DNA from: Pseudomonas sp. JUb42
GTDB lineage: Bacteria > Pseudomonadota > Gammaproteobacteria > Pseudomonadales > Pseudomonadaceae
Assembly (NCBI RefSeq): GCF_024807945.1
Contig: NZ_JANUFD010000005.1
Coordinates: forward strand, 62,001 to 126,000
Direction: 5' to 3'
DNA: 64,000 nt
The position numbers and the translations under genes are program-made. This document shows, one piece after another, positions 35,729-44,034 of this stretch (its first letter is position 1; every line of letters starts with the position of its first letter). The notes under the pieces are model-generated. The model was not told where the DNA came from and did no database searches. It saw nothing but the letters and a program-made list of their open reading frames with translations.

Positions 35729-36324
35729 GTGTCGACCCGCAATACTTCGCCCAACTCTATGCCACCAGTGACGACCCCTGGGCATTTCGCAGCCGCTGGT
35801 ATGAGCGACGCAAGCGCGAACTGACCCTGGCCTGCCTGCCGCGCCAGCACTACCAACGGGTATTCGAGCCCGGCTGTGCCAACGGCGAGCTCAGCGCCGC
35901 CCTGGCCGGACGCTGTGCCAACCTGCTCTCCCAGGACCTCGACCCCACTGCTCTGGCGCTGGCCCGTGGCCGCCTGGCTGACGCACCCCATGCCCATGTG
36001 GTGGCCGGCAGCGTGCCGGATGACTGGCCATCGGGGCTGTTCGATCTGATCGTGCTGAGCGAGTTCGGCTATTACCTTGAGCCGATGCAATGGCGCAAGG
36101 TCATCGAGCGGGCTACGGCCAGCCTCACCAACGACGGCGCCATTGTCGCCTGTCATTGGCGCCATTCCATCGAAGGATGCCCGCAGAGCGGCGATCAGGT
36201 GCATGCCTTGCTGGACGAGCATTTGCCGCTGTTCCCCATCCTGCGCCACGAAGAAACCGACTTCCTGCTGGAGTACTGGTGCCGCAAGCCCGACTCCATC
36301 GACCTGGACGAGACCTGCCCATGA
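35725..36324 (+). CDS. NodS-like SAM methyltransferase
   Basis: 199 aa. Starts YFAQLYATSDDPWAFRSRWYERRKRELTLACLP, which matches the NodS-type N-methyltransferases that act on deacetylated chitooligosaccharide amines in rhizobia. SAM-binding motif VFEPGCANGELSAALAG, then LSQDLDPTALALAR and FDLIVLSEFGYYL. As the amine made by the PIG-L step would be its natural acceptor, an N-methylated sugar is a reasonable product. Overlaps both neighbours by four bases. Confidence 0.9.
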   Translation: MSVDPQYFAQLYATSDDPWAFRSRWYERRKRELTLACLPRQHYQRVFEPGCANGELSAALAGRCANLLSQDLDPTALALARGRLADAPHAHVVAGSVPDDWPSGLFDLIVLSEFGYYLEPMQWRKVIERATASLTNDGAIVACHWRHSIEGCPQSGDQVHALLDEHLPLFPILRHEETDFLLEYWCRKPDSIDLDETCP

Positions 36325-36992
36325 TCGCCGTCATCATTCCCGCCCATAACGAAGCACGGCGCCTGGGGCGCTGCCTGGCCGCCGTCAAGATCGCTGCCCG
36401 TGAGGCCGAAGCGGCCGGGCATCAGGTGGAAATCCTTGTGGTCCTCGATCGCTGCGGCGACAGCAGCGCCGCCATTGCCAGGCGCCACGGCGTGCAGACC
36501 CTGGAAATCGACGCGCAAAATGTCGGCCAGGCGCGTCGGGCCGGCGCCGCGCGGATGCTCGAACGCGGCGCCAACTGGCTGGCCTGCACCGATGCCGACA
36601 GTCGCGTGCCGCCGCACTGGCTGCTCTGGCAGATCGCCTGCGGCGCCGATGCGGTGTGCGGCATCGTCCATGTCCAGCGCTGGCAGCCCTGGCAAAACTC
36701 CCAACTAAGGCGCCTGTACCGCAGCCGTTATCAGGCTCGGGATGACCATCGGCATATCCATGGCGCCAACCTCGGCGTCTGCGCCATCGCCTACCAGCGT
36801 GTCGGCGGCTTTCAGCCATTGGCCGTTCATGAAGACGTGCAACTGATCAACGACCTGCAAGCCAGCGGCGCCCACATCGCCTGGACAGCCGGGCATAGCG
36901 TGGCCACCGACAGCCGCAGTGACAGCCGGGCCCGGGGCGGGTTTGGTGATTATTTGAAGGAATTGGCTGAGGAACAGCACGCAACCATTTGA
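36321..36992 (+). CDS. Family 2 glycosyltransferase
   Basis: 223 aa. GT-A fold: MIAVIIPAHNEARRLGRCLAAV, VVLDRCGDSS, the metal motif TDADSRVP and a later VHEDVQLINDLQ (ED pair). Short, without membrane helices, so it is not a chitin-synthase-size enzyme. It would add a sugar in the pathway whose other steps are the deacetylase and methyltransferase encoded upstream. ATGA overlap with the methyltransferase. Last gene of the four, followed by a palindromic element. Confidence 0.92.
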   Translation: MIAVIIPAHNEARRLGRCLAAVKIAAREAEAAGHQVEILVVLDRCGDSSAAIARRHGVQTLEIDAQNVGQARRAGAARMLERGANWLACTDADSRVPPHWLLWQIACGADAVCGIVHVQRWQPWQNSQLRRLYRSRYQARDDHRHIHGANLGVCAIAYQRVGGFQPLAVHEDVQLINDLQASGAHIAWTAGHSVATDSRSDSRARGGFGDYLKELAEEQHATI

Positions 36993-37007
36993 ATAATAAC
37001 AGTTCCC

Positions 37008-37080
37008 TGTAGGACCGGCTTTAGCCGGGGGGGGCGTCCTTGAGGCTGACAACGCTCTCCCGGCTAAAGCCGGTCCTACG
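37008..37080. repeat. Palindromic element (TGTAGGACCGGCTTTAGCCG type)
   Basis: 5' arm TGTAGGACCGGCTTTAGCCG, 3' arm CCCGGCTAAAGCCGGTCCTA. Long near-perfect stem after the four-gene cluster. It may serve as terminator or attenuator for it. Confidence 0.85.
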
Positions 37081-37198
37081 GTCAGGTGTAGGCGGTGCGA
37101 TAGGCCGGGGCGTTTGACTCAATCCGAATATCCATTGGCACTCCGCGACGCCTTGGCAGTCTGTCTCTACACTGCCCACACGCCCTATGGAGACTGCC

Positions 37199-37825
37199 AT
37201 GATTATCGTCCACCACCTCAATAACTCCCGCTCCCAGCGCGTGCTCTGGCTGTTGGAAGAGCTTGGCCTGCCCTATGAAATCAAGCGCTACGAGCGTGAC
37301 CCGAAGACCAATCTGGCGCCGCCGGAGCTCAAGGCCATCACGCCGCTGGGTAAATCCCCGGTGATTCAGGACGGCCCCCACACCCTGTTAGAGTCGGGAG
37401 CCATACTCGATTACCTGATCCGCCGCCATGGCGACGGCCGCCTGCAGCCTGATCCGGCCACCGCCACCTATGACGAGTACGTGCAATGGCTGCACTTTGC
37501 CGAAGGCTCGGCGATGCTGCCGCTGATGCTCAACCTCTATGTCGGCCGCCTGGGCGAGGCCGGTGCGCCGCTGCAGCCGCGCATCGATGCGGAAGTCGCC
37601 AATTACCTGGGCTATCTGGACAGCACACTTGGCCGCAGCCCCTATCTGGTCGGTGAAACATTCACCGCTGCGGATATCCAGATGAGCTTTATCGGCGAGA
37701 TCGCCAAGGCCTTTGGCAAGCTGGGCAGCTATCCCAACGTGGCCGCCTGGGTGGAGCGCTTCCAGGCACGCCCGGCCTACAAACAGGCCATTGAACGTGG
37801 CGGCGAATACAGTTTTGCCCGCTAG
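37199..37825 (+). CDS. Glutathione S-transferase family protein
   Basis: 208 aa from ATG at 37199, six bases after GGAG (ORF opens at 37187 without a site). N-terminal thioredoxin-like domain: IIVHHLNNSRSQRVLWLLEELGLPYEIKRY, cis-Pro region LGKSPVIQDGPHTLLESGAILDYL with the ES pair that binds the glutamyl group. C-terminal helical domain holds PYLVGETFTAADIQMSF. The active residue at about position 9 is Ser (NNSRS). The stop shares bases with the opposite gene. Substrate unknown. Confidence 0.93.
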   Translation: MIIVHHLNNSRSQRVLWLLEELGLPYEIKRYERDPKTNLAPPELKAITPLGKSPVIQDGPHTLLESGAILDYLIRRHGDGRLQPDPATATYDEYVQWLHFAEGSAMLPLMLNLYVGRLGEAGAPLQPRIDAEVANYLGYLDSTLGRSPYLVGETFTAADIQMSFIGEIAKAFGKLGSYPNVAAWVERFQARPAYKQAIERGGEYSFAR

Positions 37826-38112
37826 TGGCTGATAGGGATCTGACAGCCGAACGTCAGGCAGTACGGCCGTAATGCCGACAGGTCGCCGAGCAATTGCTGC
37901 AAGGCGGCCGAGTCGAAGTGCTCGGTCATCGCCCGGGCACAGGCCCAATCGCCCTTTATCAGCCAGGTATTGGCCCGCTGCGGATCCGGGCACAGGCCAT
38001 AGCCGATACAGTCGGGGATTGCGGCGAGAACTTTGAGGGTTTCTTGCAGTGCCTCGGCCAAAGCAGTGCCTTGATCTGGCCGCAGTTGCACAATTATCTG
38101 ATGGCTGACCAT
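37822..38112 (-). CDS. Antibiotic biosynthesis monooxygenase (ABM) domain protein
   Basis: 96 aa, one ferredoxin-like ABM fold. Strands MVSHQIIVQLRPDQGTALAEALQETLKVLAAIPDCIGYGLCPDP, then NTWLIKGDWACARAMTEHFD. Such small dimeric proteins act as cofactor-free monooxygenases on quinols or as haem-degrading enzymes; here only the fold is certain. Convergent with the GST gene: the two stops share a CTAG. Confidence 0.82.
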   Translation of the reverse strand: MVSHQIIVQLRPDQGTALAEALQETLKVLAAIPDCIGYGLCPDPQRANTWLIKGDWACARAMTEHFDSAALQQLLGDLSALRPYCLTFGCQIPISH

Positions 38113-38301
38113 GGAGTCGCTCTCTTGCTCGATTCTCGATGGTGCCTATTTTGCGGCGGTTAGCGCACGGGCAAAACTCGCGTTTGCCTGCGTCGGCCCA
38201 GCGGCGCGCCGCTCAGCAAAGCCGAGGGTTGGCCGGGCAAGCGCTGCGGCGAGCTGGCGTCTTATTCACATTTTTGCCGTCGCAGCGCATGCCAGGTTGG
38301 C

Positions 38302-38766
38302 TCAGCTATGAGCGCCGATACCGCCAAACTCCAGATCCACACGCTGGCTGATTTGCTCGGCCGTCAGGTCCTCCTTGTGGGTGGCCATGAACCAGACGAT
38401 ACCGTAGGGATCACGCAAGACTCCGCTGCGATCTCCGTAGAAATGATCGGTAGGTGCGCTGATCTGCACGGCACCTGCCTGGATCACCCTGGCGAAACGG
38501 GCGTCGACATTATCGACATACAAGTGCAGCGCTATGGCACCTGCCCCTGCGCCAATCGGCGAGCCCGGCAGGCGATCGGCAACCATCAGTGACGAATCGC
38601 CGATGCGCAGTTCAGCGTGACCAACCCTGCCTTGAGCGGTATCCACGCGGAAGATCTGGTCGGCACAAAACGCTCTTACATAGAAGTCGATGGCTTCACT
38701 GGCATTGTCACAGCCAAGGTAGGCCGTAATACCGTGGGGCCGTTTCGGTAGGGATTTGACAGTCAT
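38302..38766 (-). CDS. VOC family protein (PhnB-like)
   Basis: 154 aa from ATG at 38766 (AGGAGG eight bases upstream; frame opens at 38928 without a site). Two VOC repeats: ITAYLGCDNASEAIDFYVRAFCADQIFRV and ALHLYVDNVDARFARVIQAGAVQISAPTDHFYGDRSGVLRDPYGIVWFMAT. PhnB-type pattern with the GDRSGVLRDPYGIVW end. Metal-binding His/Glu are only partly present, so the activity is uncertain. Single gene. Confidence 0.88.
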   Translation of the reverse strand: MTVKSLPKRPHGITAYLGCDNASEAIDFYVRAFCADQIFRVDTAQGRVGHAELRIGDSSLMVADRLPGSPIGAGAGAIALHLYVDNVDARFARVIQAGAVQISAPTDHFYGDRSGVLRDPYGIVWFMATHKEDLTAEQISQRVDLEFGGIGAHS

Positions 38767-39002
38767 TATGTGAACCTCCTGGTTGATGTGACAGGCTCGC
38801 GCACGCCCGACAATCTTCCACAGCCACTTACGATGCGCCAGCATGTTCACTAATAGGTATAGGCGTTTTCCCGGCAGATACACGCTCAGGACTTCAACTA
38901 TTTCCTTACGGAACCTGCGGCAATACATGAATGCTTCAACTTCTTGAAAATCTAGCTATATATACCGCCTGCATGCCCTGCCAAGCCTCTAATCTGCGTG
39001 CC
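38767..39002. other. Gene-free space upstream of the structured RNA
   Basis: No gene seen. AT-rich run near 38935-38970 (AAATCTAGCTATATATACC) holds a TATATA that could be a -10 box for the RNA at 39003 and the small gene at 39206, but no matching -35 was fixed. Confidence 0.4.
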
Positions 39003-39199
39003 GTCGTTGAGGGTTCAACGACCGGATTTGACGATCCGCGTTTGCCTAGATGTGGCTTGCCTGCCCAATAGTGTTATGGCAGCTGCGTGCGGGAGATCTT
39101 CGGATCTACCGGGTTCCTAGGCACCGGTTCGTCAACCCGTACGCAACTGCCACCCAATTTGCCTGACGACGCTGAAGGTGGCTTTCTTCTGTTCTAGGA
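39003..39199 (+). ncRNA. Structured leader RNA candidate (two hairpins plus a three-way junction) before the 96-aa gene
   Basis: Reading downstream: hairpin A 39003-39022 (GTCGTTGA-GGGT-TCAACGAC, perfect). Hairpin B 39023-39038 (CGGAT and ATCCG). Then a long outer stem pairs 39078-39093 (GGCAGCTGCGTGCGGG) with 39136-39151 (CCCGTACGCAACTGCC), with 14 Watson-Crick pairs, one G-U and one mismatch. It encloses hairpin C (AGATC-TTCG-GATCT, 39094-39107, UUCG loop) and hairpin D (ACCGG-CCGGT, 39108-39128, with an 11-base loop). The loop of D has CTAGGC, complementary to GCCTAG at 39044-39049, and TCCTAG, complementary to CTAGGA at 39194-39199, which holds the ribosome site of the next gene. Structure seen; a regulatory role is inferred. 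Confidence 0.7.
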
Positions 39200-39205
39200 T
39201 CATTC

Positions 39206-39496
39206 ATGAACCAGCAAAACCTTCCCGACCGCTACATCCCCCTCACCCATCCCGGCCTGGAAAACCCGATCCTGCTGCTCGACAGCCAAGCCTCCCTGCA
39301 AGACCTGCACGCCCTCGCCGATCTTCGCGTCACCCAGGCCACCCGCTGCCTCGACACCCTGGTCAACCTCAAAGACCTCGACCCGGACGAACACGACCTG
39401 ACCGCCATCGCCGGTACGGCCCATGCACTGATGCTGCAAGCCTGCGATGTAAACCGGCTGATCGAGAAGCGACTGTGGGCCAATGGCGCCATGTAA
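39206..39496 (+). CDS. 96-aa small protein (DUF3077/DUF6124-like)
   Basis: 96 aa, no signal or membrane segment. AGGA six bases before the ATG. The C-terminal part LDPDEHDLTAIAGTAHALMLQACDVNRLIEKRL resembles a small pseudomonad family (DUF3077 or DUF6124; memory does not let me decide which). Function unknown. It is preceded by an unusually structured leader RNA (39003-39199). Followed by a short hairpin that may be a terminator. Confidence 0.65.
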   Translation: MNQQNLPDRYIPLTHPGLENPILLLDSQASLQDLHALADLRVTQATRCLDTLVNLKDLDPDEHDLTAIAGTAHALMLQACDVNRLIEKRLWANGAM

Positions 39497-39547
39497 CAGC
39501 CAGCAGACATAACGCCGCCCTCTGAATTGGAATAAATGAGGTTGTCA

Positions 39548-39569
39548 GGGAGCCTGCTTGCCGGCTCCC
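39548..39569. terminator. Short half-REP hairpin between convergent genes
   Basis: Arms GGGAGCC (39548-39554) and GGCTCCC (39563-39569). It looks like a single short unit of the window's REP family and could end transcription from both sides. Confidence 0.5.
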
Positions 39570-39591
39570 ACACAGCCGCATTTCACGCCCG

Positions 39592-40107
39592 TCAAAGTGC
39601 CTTCGCCGCCCCCAACAAAAATGAACGCACCACCCGCTTGTGAACCGGGCTGATCACCGCGATATAAGCCCAGCCTAGGGCGTTATGGCAATGCACCACC
39701 GTGGAAACCACCACCTCGCGCCCCAGCCCCGACGCCTGCGAGCGGATCAGCACCGACAGCTGGAAATCCAGATGACTGTCCTGCTCGCCCAGGATAATTT
39801 CGTCCGGCGTGCGCGCAAGGATGCGGAAGAAATCGATATGTTCAAAACCCTGGGCCACCGAGGCATCGCGCAACTGCGCCGAGGTCTTGACCCCGAAAAC
39901 ACTCATGATCCGGTCCCGGGCACGCATCAACCCATGGAACCACGGCGCCGGACTGCTGAGGATCAGCCGCGCCAGATCCTCGGCACTGCCGTTGAAATGC
40001 GCGGGCAGCGGCGTGGCAAAGGCATCGGCCAAGTGAGTCGTCTTGAAGGCAGAACGAACCAGGCTGTGCTCGGGCACGGCCACGGCGCTGACCAGGGGGG
40101 TGTGCAT
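39592..40107 (-). CDS. DUF2867 family protein
   Basis: 171 aa from ATG at 40107 (AAGGAG five bases upstream; frame opens at 40182 without a site). Pattern: FHGLMRARDRIMSVFGV, FEHIDFFRILARTPDEIILGEQDSHLDFQLSV and TVVHCHNALGWAYIAVISPVHKRVVRSFL, typical of DUF2867, a SRPBCC/DUF2867-type ligand-binding fold sometimes fused to SDRs. Function unknown. Confidence 0.82.
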   Translation of the reverse strand: MHTPLVSAVAVPEHSLVRSAFKTTHLADAFATPLPAHFNGSAEDLARLILSSPAPWFHGLMRARDRIMSVFGVKTSAQLRDASVAQGFEHIDFFRILARTPDEIILGEQDSHLDFQLSVLIRSQASGLGREVVVSTVVHCHNALGWAYIAVISPVHKRVVRSFLLGAAKAL

Positions 40108-40200
40108 GCTGACTCCTTGGAAGAAATGCTTGAATCCGCAATCTAGCATGTCCGCTTCAGCCGCAGCGTCATCTGAACCCACTTGATAGCGTCAGGCCGC

Positions 40201-41679
40201 TCAACGCTCAATAATCACCCGCCGCAACGCCTCGACCCCCTGGCGAAACTCGCGTTCATTCATGCTGCCGTAGCCCAGGCGCAAGGCGTGTACCGGCACC
40301 TGATCATCGCCGAACAAATGCCCCGGCAGCAGGCGAATCCCCTGCAACAGCGCAGCTTCGGTCAGACGCGCCATATCGGTGCCATCAGCCAGACGCAGCC
40401 ACAACGCCAGCCCGCCCCCAGGCGCCGTGACGCTGGCGAAGTCCCCCAGGTGCTCGCGTACGGCGTCAACCGCTTGACCGCAGCGTTGCTCATAGACGCG
40501 CAAGGCCCGGCGAATGTGGCGCTTGAGCTTGCCGCTGCGCAACAGCTCTGCCGCCGCCCGCTCGGTGACGGTATTGCCCTGGCGATCAATCAGCAGGATG
40601 TCATTGGCCATGCGATTGATGATGCCCGCAGGCGCCACTACGTAGCCCACACGTAGTCCTGGCGCGAGGATCTTGCTCAGAGAGCCGATGTAAATCACTC
40701 GCCCGCCCTGATCGACACTGGCCATGGGCAACATAGGGCTGTGGGAAAAGTGGAACTCATGATCGTAATCGTCTTCGATGATCACGAAATCGAACTGCTC
40801 GGCCAGGGCCAGCAGGCGCATGCGCCGGTCGATGGGCATGGTCACGGTGGTGGGAAACTGGTGATGGGGCGTCAGGTAGATGGCGCGGATACGCCGGGTG
40901 CGGCAGATGCGCTCCAGCGAATCAGGGATCATGCCGAACTCGTCCTGCTCGACGTTATGGACCGTGCCACCGCAGGCGCGGAAGGCATCCCTGGCCGGTG
41001 GGTAGCTCAAGCGCTCCATGGCCACGTCATCGCCTGGCCGCACCAGCAGCCGTGCCGCCAGATAAATGCCCATCTGACTGCCCCTTACCAGACACAGGGT
41101 GTCCGCATCGGCATTCAGACCGCGTTCGGCGCGCAGCATCGCGGCCAGTTCTTCACGCAGCAGCGGCAGGCCGCGTGGATCGCCGTAACCAAGGCGATTG
41201 CCCCGCGCCGACTCCAGTAGCGCCAGGCGAAACGCCCGTGACAGGTCCTCGAACGGCACCAGGCGGGTATCCGGTGCGCCATCACTGAAATCAACCACGT
41301 CATCGACCGCCGGCAGTGGCAGTTCGCCCTCGACCCCATAGGCCTGATAACCAGGCTCGGGCAGACGCCCCGACAAGCGTTGCGCCACCGCCGCCACGCG
41401 CGCCGCCTGCTTGACGGCGGGCAATTCGGGGGACACGAAAGTGCCGCGCTTTTTCTGGGTGACCAACCAGCCCTGGGCGGTCAACTCCTCATAGGCCAAC
41501 ACAATGGTCTTGCGGTTTACCGTCAACTGGCTCGCCAGTTCTCGCGAGGCGGGCAGCGCATCGCCTGGGCGCAGCAAGCCGGCGCGAATGCGATCGATAA
41601 AGGCCTGGACGATCTGGGCATTGAGCGAGGCCTCAGCCGAACGATCCAGATCAAGGCTGATTTCCCAGGGTTTACGCAT
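40201..41679 (-). CDS. MocR/PdxR-type regulator (GntR HTH plus aminotransferase domain)
   Basis: 492 aa. N-terminal GntR HTH (about 10-80; QAFIDRIRAGLLRPGDALPASRELASQLTVNRKTIVLAYEELTAQGWL), then a class I aminotransferase-like domain (about 110-490) with the PLP Lys in RVIYIGSLSKILAPGLRVGYV. The family uses PLP bound to the domain to sense vitamin B6 or an amino compound and to regulate the divergent gene. Here the divergent operon runs 41777-46190. The intergenic space holds TCTGG (41705) and CCAGA (41724) arms as possible binding sites. Confidence 0.94.
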   Translation of the reverse strand: MRKPWEISLDLDRSAEASLNAQIVQAFIDRIRAGLLRPGDALPASRELASQLTVNRKTIVLAYEELTAQGWLVTQKKRGTFVSPELPAVKQAARVAAVAQRLSGRLPEPGYQAYGVEGELPLPAVDDVVDFSDGAPDTRLVPFEDLSRAFRLALLESARGNRLGYGDPRGLPLLREELAAMLRAERGLNADADTLCLVRGSQMGIYLAARLLVRPGDDVAMERLSYPPARDAFRACGGTVHNVEQDEFGMIPDSLERICRTRRIRAIYLTPHHQFPTTVTMPIDRRMRLLALAEQFDFVIIEDDYDHEFHFSHSPMLPMASVDQGGRVIYIGSLSKILAPGLRVGYVVAPAGIINRMANDILLIDRQGNTVTERAAAELLRSGKLKRHIRRALRVYEQRCGQAVDAVREHLGDFASVTAPGGGLALWLRLADGTDMARLTEAALLQGIRLLPGHLFGDDQVPVHALRLGYGSMNEREFRQGVEALRRVIIER

Positions 41680-41776
41680 ATTCGTGGACCATCATACTTT
41701 CCGTATCTGGATGATTGAGTGGGGCCAGAGAAAAGATAGCATTTTGATAACGCACTGGCACCCAGGCTTATCAGAC

Positions 41777-42838
41777 ATGACCACGACCTCATCCCGCCCC
41801 TTCACTCATGCGCCCTATCGTGTCGCGGAACTGGACTACCTGCATTGCGCGGTCGTCCGGTTGCGCCTGCTGCCGACCACCGCCCGGCACCTGCACTACC
41901 GCTGCGGTCAGTACATCAGCCTGGAGCTGGCCGACGGCGAGCAGCGCAGCTATTCCCCCGCCGCACCGGTGAGCGCAGACGGCGCCATCGAACTGCATGT
42001 ACGGCTGTACCCGGACGGGCGTTTTTCCGGGCTGATCCGCAACGGCCTGGCTGCATTGGGCTCATTGGAGGTCCATGGACCTTATGGCGACTGCGTCTGG
42101 CAAACGCCACATTCAACCGAGGCACCGGTGATTCTGCTGGCGACCGGCACGGGCATTGCGCCGATCAAGGCCCTGCTGCTGGCGGCCCTGGCGCAGGGTT
42201 GCAGCAATCCACTCTGGCTGTACTGGGGTGCCCGGCATGCCGACGAGCTTTATGCCCGCGAGCAGTTCAAGACCCTTGAGCAGCAGCACGGCAACTTTCA
42301 TTTCGTCGAGGTACTCAGCCCTGAGCATGTCCAGGACCGTGCCGCCCGGCAGCATCCGCAACTGGCTGACGCGATGGTCTATGCCTGTGGCCTGCCCGCC
42401 ATGATCGACGCGGCGCGCACGCTGTTGACGGGCCAGTGCGGCCTGGCTGAAGCGCACTTCTTTGCCGACGCCTTCGTCACCGCCACGCCATCTGCTACCG
42501 AGGGCAATGGGACAGCCCCGGCCAGGATGATCCACACGACCTTCCGCAGCCCCACAGGCAACGGCAGCTTGCGTATCGCTAGCGGCGCCACCCTGCTTTG
42601 CGGGCTGCGCACAGCGGGCGTACTCAAGGGTGTCTGCGGCGGCCGCCAATCCTGCGGCACCTGTCGCGTCAGCCTGGACGAGAGCGACTACGCCCTGCTG
42701 GCGCCGATCTCGCGTAACGAGCAGCGCCTGCTCAAAGCATTGCCTGGGGCCGACGACCTGGATCGCCTGGCCTGCCAGATCGTTCTCGAACCCGCGCTCG
42801 ACGGGATGCATTTCACCATTACGGCGCAGGCCATCTGA
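41777..42838 (+). CDS. Flavin reductase with C-terminal [2Fe-2S] domain
   Basis: 353 aa from ATG at 41777 (a frame reaching to 41504 is the opposite strand of the regulator). Order: FAD-binding barrel with RSYSPA (about 40-65), NAD-binding lobe ILLATGTGIAPIKALLLAA and YACGLPAMIDAA, then a C-terminal ferredoxin domain with C-x5-C-x2-C in GVCGGRQSCGTC (adrenodoxin-like spacing) and a last Cys in LACQI. It would feed electrons to an oxygenase, but none is encoded nearby. First gene of the divergent operon. Confidence 0.92.
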   Translation: MTTTSSRPFTHAPYRVAELDYLHCAVVRLRLLPTTARHLHYRCGQYISLELADGEQRSYSPAAPVSADGAIELHVRLYPDGRFSGLIRNGLAALGSLEVHGPYGDCVWQTPHSTEAPVILLATGTGIAPIKALLLAALAQGCSNPLWLYWGARHADELYAREQFKTLEQQHGNFHFVEVLSPEHVQDRAARQHPQLADAMVYACGLPAMIDAARTLLTGQCGLAEAHFFADAFVTATPSATEGNGTAPARMIHTTFRSPTGNGSLRIASGATLLCGLRTAGVLKGVCGGRQSCGTCRVSLDESDYALLAPISRNEQRLLKALPGADDLDRLACQIVLEPALDGMHFTITAQAI

Positions 42839-42871
42839 CCTGCGCTTCATCTGACCTGATAGAGAAACGCC

Positions 42872-43561
42872 ATGAGCGACCTGAATAATCGTGAACTCCT
42901 CGAAGCCGTGGGCGCCGCCTACGATGAACAGCAAATGCTTGCCGTGCGCCAGATGACACGTGAAGTCATCCAGCAGATTGCTCGGGAGGTCAAACCCGGC
43001 ATGGTCGAGGAAGACGCCGTGGAAATGGCCAAGGACCTCTTGGCCGATCGCGGCATGCTGCGCGGCTGGCATGACGTCTACGTGCGCTTTGGCCGCAACA
43101 CCACCAAGACCTTCGGTGAAGCCTCGGACCCCGGCGTCGTGCTGGGCCATAACGATATTTTCCTGATCGATATCGGCCCGACCTGGCAAGACTGGGAAGG
43201 CGACGGCGGCGACACCTTCGTCACTGGCGACGACCCGCAGATGGCCCGCTGCGCCGCCGATGCCCGGGAAATCTTTCACCAAGTGCGCCGCCACTGGCAG
43301 GCCACCCAGGCCACCGGCAAGGCGCTGTATGAACTGGCCATTGCCGCGGCCGAACAGCGCGGTTGGGTGCTCAACATGGATTTGTCCGGCCATCGTCTGG
43401 CGGACTTCCCCCATGCCGCCGGCTACGAAGGGCCGATGGCCGATATCGAATTCAAACCGTCGCGGCAGCTGTGGGTGCTGGAAATCCATATCCGCAACGT
43501 CGAGCACAGCTTCGGCGCCTTTTTCGAAGACATGTTGCTTGAAGACCGCTTCTTCGCCTGA
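42872..43561 (+). CDS. M24 family metallopeptidase-like protein (Xaa-Pro type)
   Basis: 229 aa, the catalytic half of a pita-bread fold without the N-terminal domain. Metal ligands are visible: Asp in LIDIGPTW, Asp in GDGGDTFV, His in [12 protein letters not shown], Glu in VLEIHI and Glu in FFEDML. Members include Xaa-Pro peptidases, creatinase and ectoine hydrolase, so the substrate may be an amide other than a peptide. Second gene of the MocR-flanked operon. Confidence 0.88.
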   Translation: MSDLNNRELLEAVGAAYDEQQMLAVRQMTREVIQQIAREVKPGMVEEDAVEMAKDLLADRGMLRGWHDVYVRFGRNTTKTFGEASDPGVVLGHNDIFLIDIGPTWQDWEGDGGDTFVTGDDPQMARCAADAREIFHQVRRHWQATQATGKALYELAIAAAEQRGWVLNMDLSGHRLADFPHAAGYEGPMADIEFKPSRQLWVLEIHIRNVEHSFGAFFEDMLLEDRFFA

Positions 43562-43590
43562 CCCACCCCTTCATAACGCGAGTAACGACC

Positions 43591-44022
43591 ATGCAGACTT
43601 CGACAACGCTGTTGCCTTTCCATATCGCTTTTCCGGTCCACGACATCGCCGTCGCGCGGCAGTTTTACGGTGAGCTGCTGGGCTGCACCGAAGGCCGTAG
43701 CACGGCCGAGTGGGTGGATTTCGATTTTTACGGCCATCAGGTGGTGGCCCACCTCGCCCCGGAAGAAACCGGTGTGAGCCCCACCAACAAGGTTGATGGC
43801 CATGGCGTTCCCGTACGACACTTCGGTGCCCTGCTCCACCTGGACCAATGGCAAGCCCTGGCCGCGCGACTCAAGGCGGTGGGCACCGAGTTCATCATCG
43901 AGCCGTACATTCGCTTCAAGGGCGAGCCCGGCGAGCAGGCCACCATGTTTTTCCTTGACCCCAGTGGTAACGCCCTGGAGTTCAAGGCCTTTGCCGACCT
44001 GAGCATGTTGTTCGCAAAATAG
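43591..44022 (+). CDS. VOC family protein
   Basis: 143 aa, one VOC repeat pair: [50 protein letters not shown] and [20 protein letters not shown]...[17 protein letters not shown]. His in HIAFPV, His in GHQVV and Glu in ALEFK are positioned as metal ligands, so an extradiol-like or lyase activity is possible. Weak ribosome site; it depends on read-through from the M24 gene. Confidence 0.88.
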   Translation: MQTSTTLLPFHIAFPVHDIAVARQFYGELLGCTEGRSTAEWVDFDFYGHQVVAHLAPEETGVSPTNKVDGHGVPVRHFGALLHLDQWQALAARLKAVGTEFIIEPYIRFKGEPGEQATMFFLDPSGNALEFKAFADLSMLFAK

Positions 44023-44034
44023 AGCGAGATTGAA

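Noticed and set aside
41504..41776. N-terminal extension of the reductase ORF
   Set aside because: It overlaps the start of the divergent MocR gene and encodes Arg/Ser-rich sequence; the ATG at 41777 begins the family domain.
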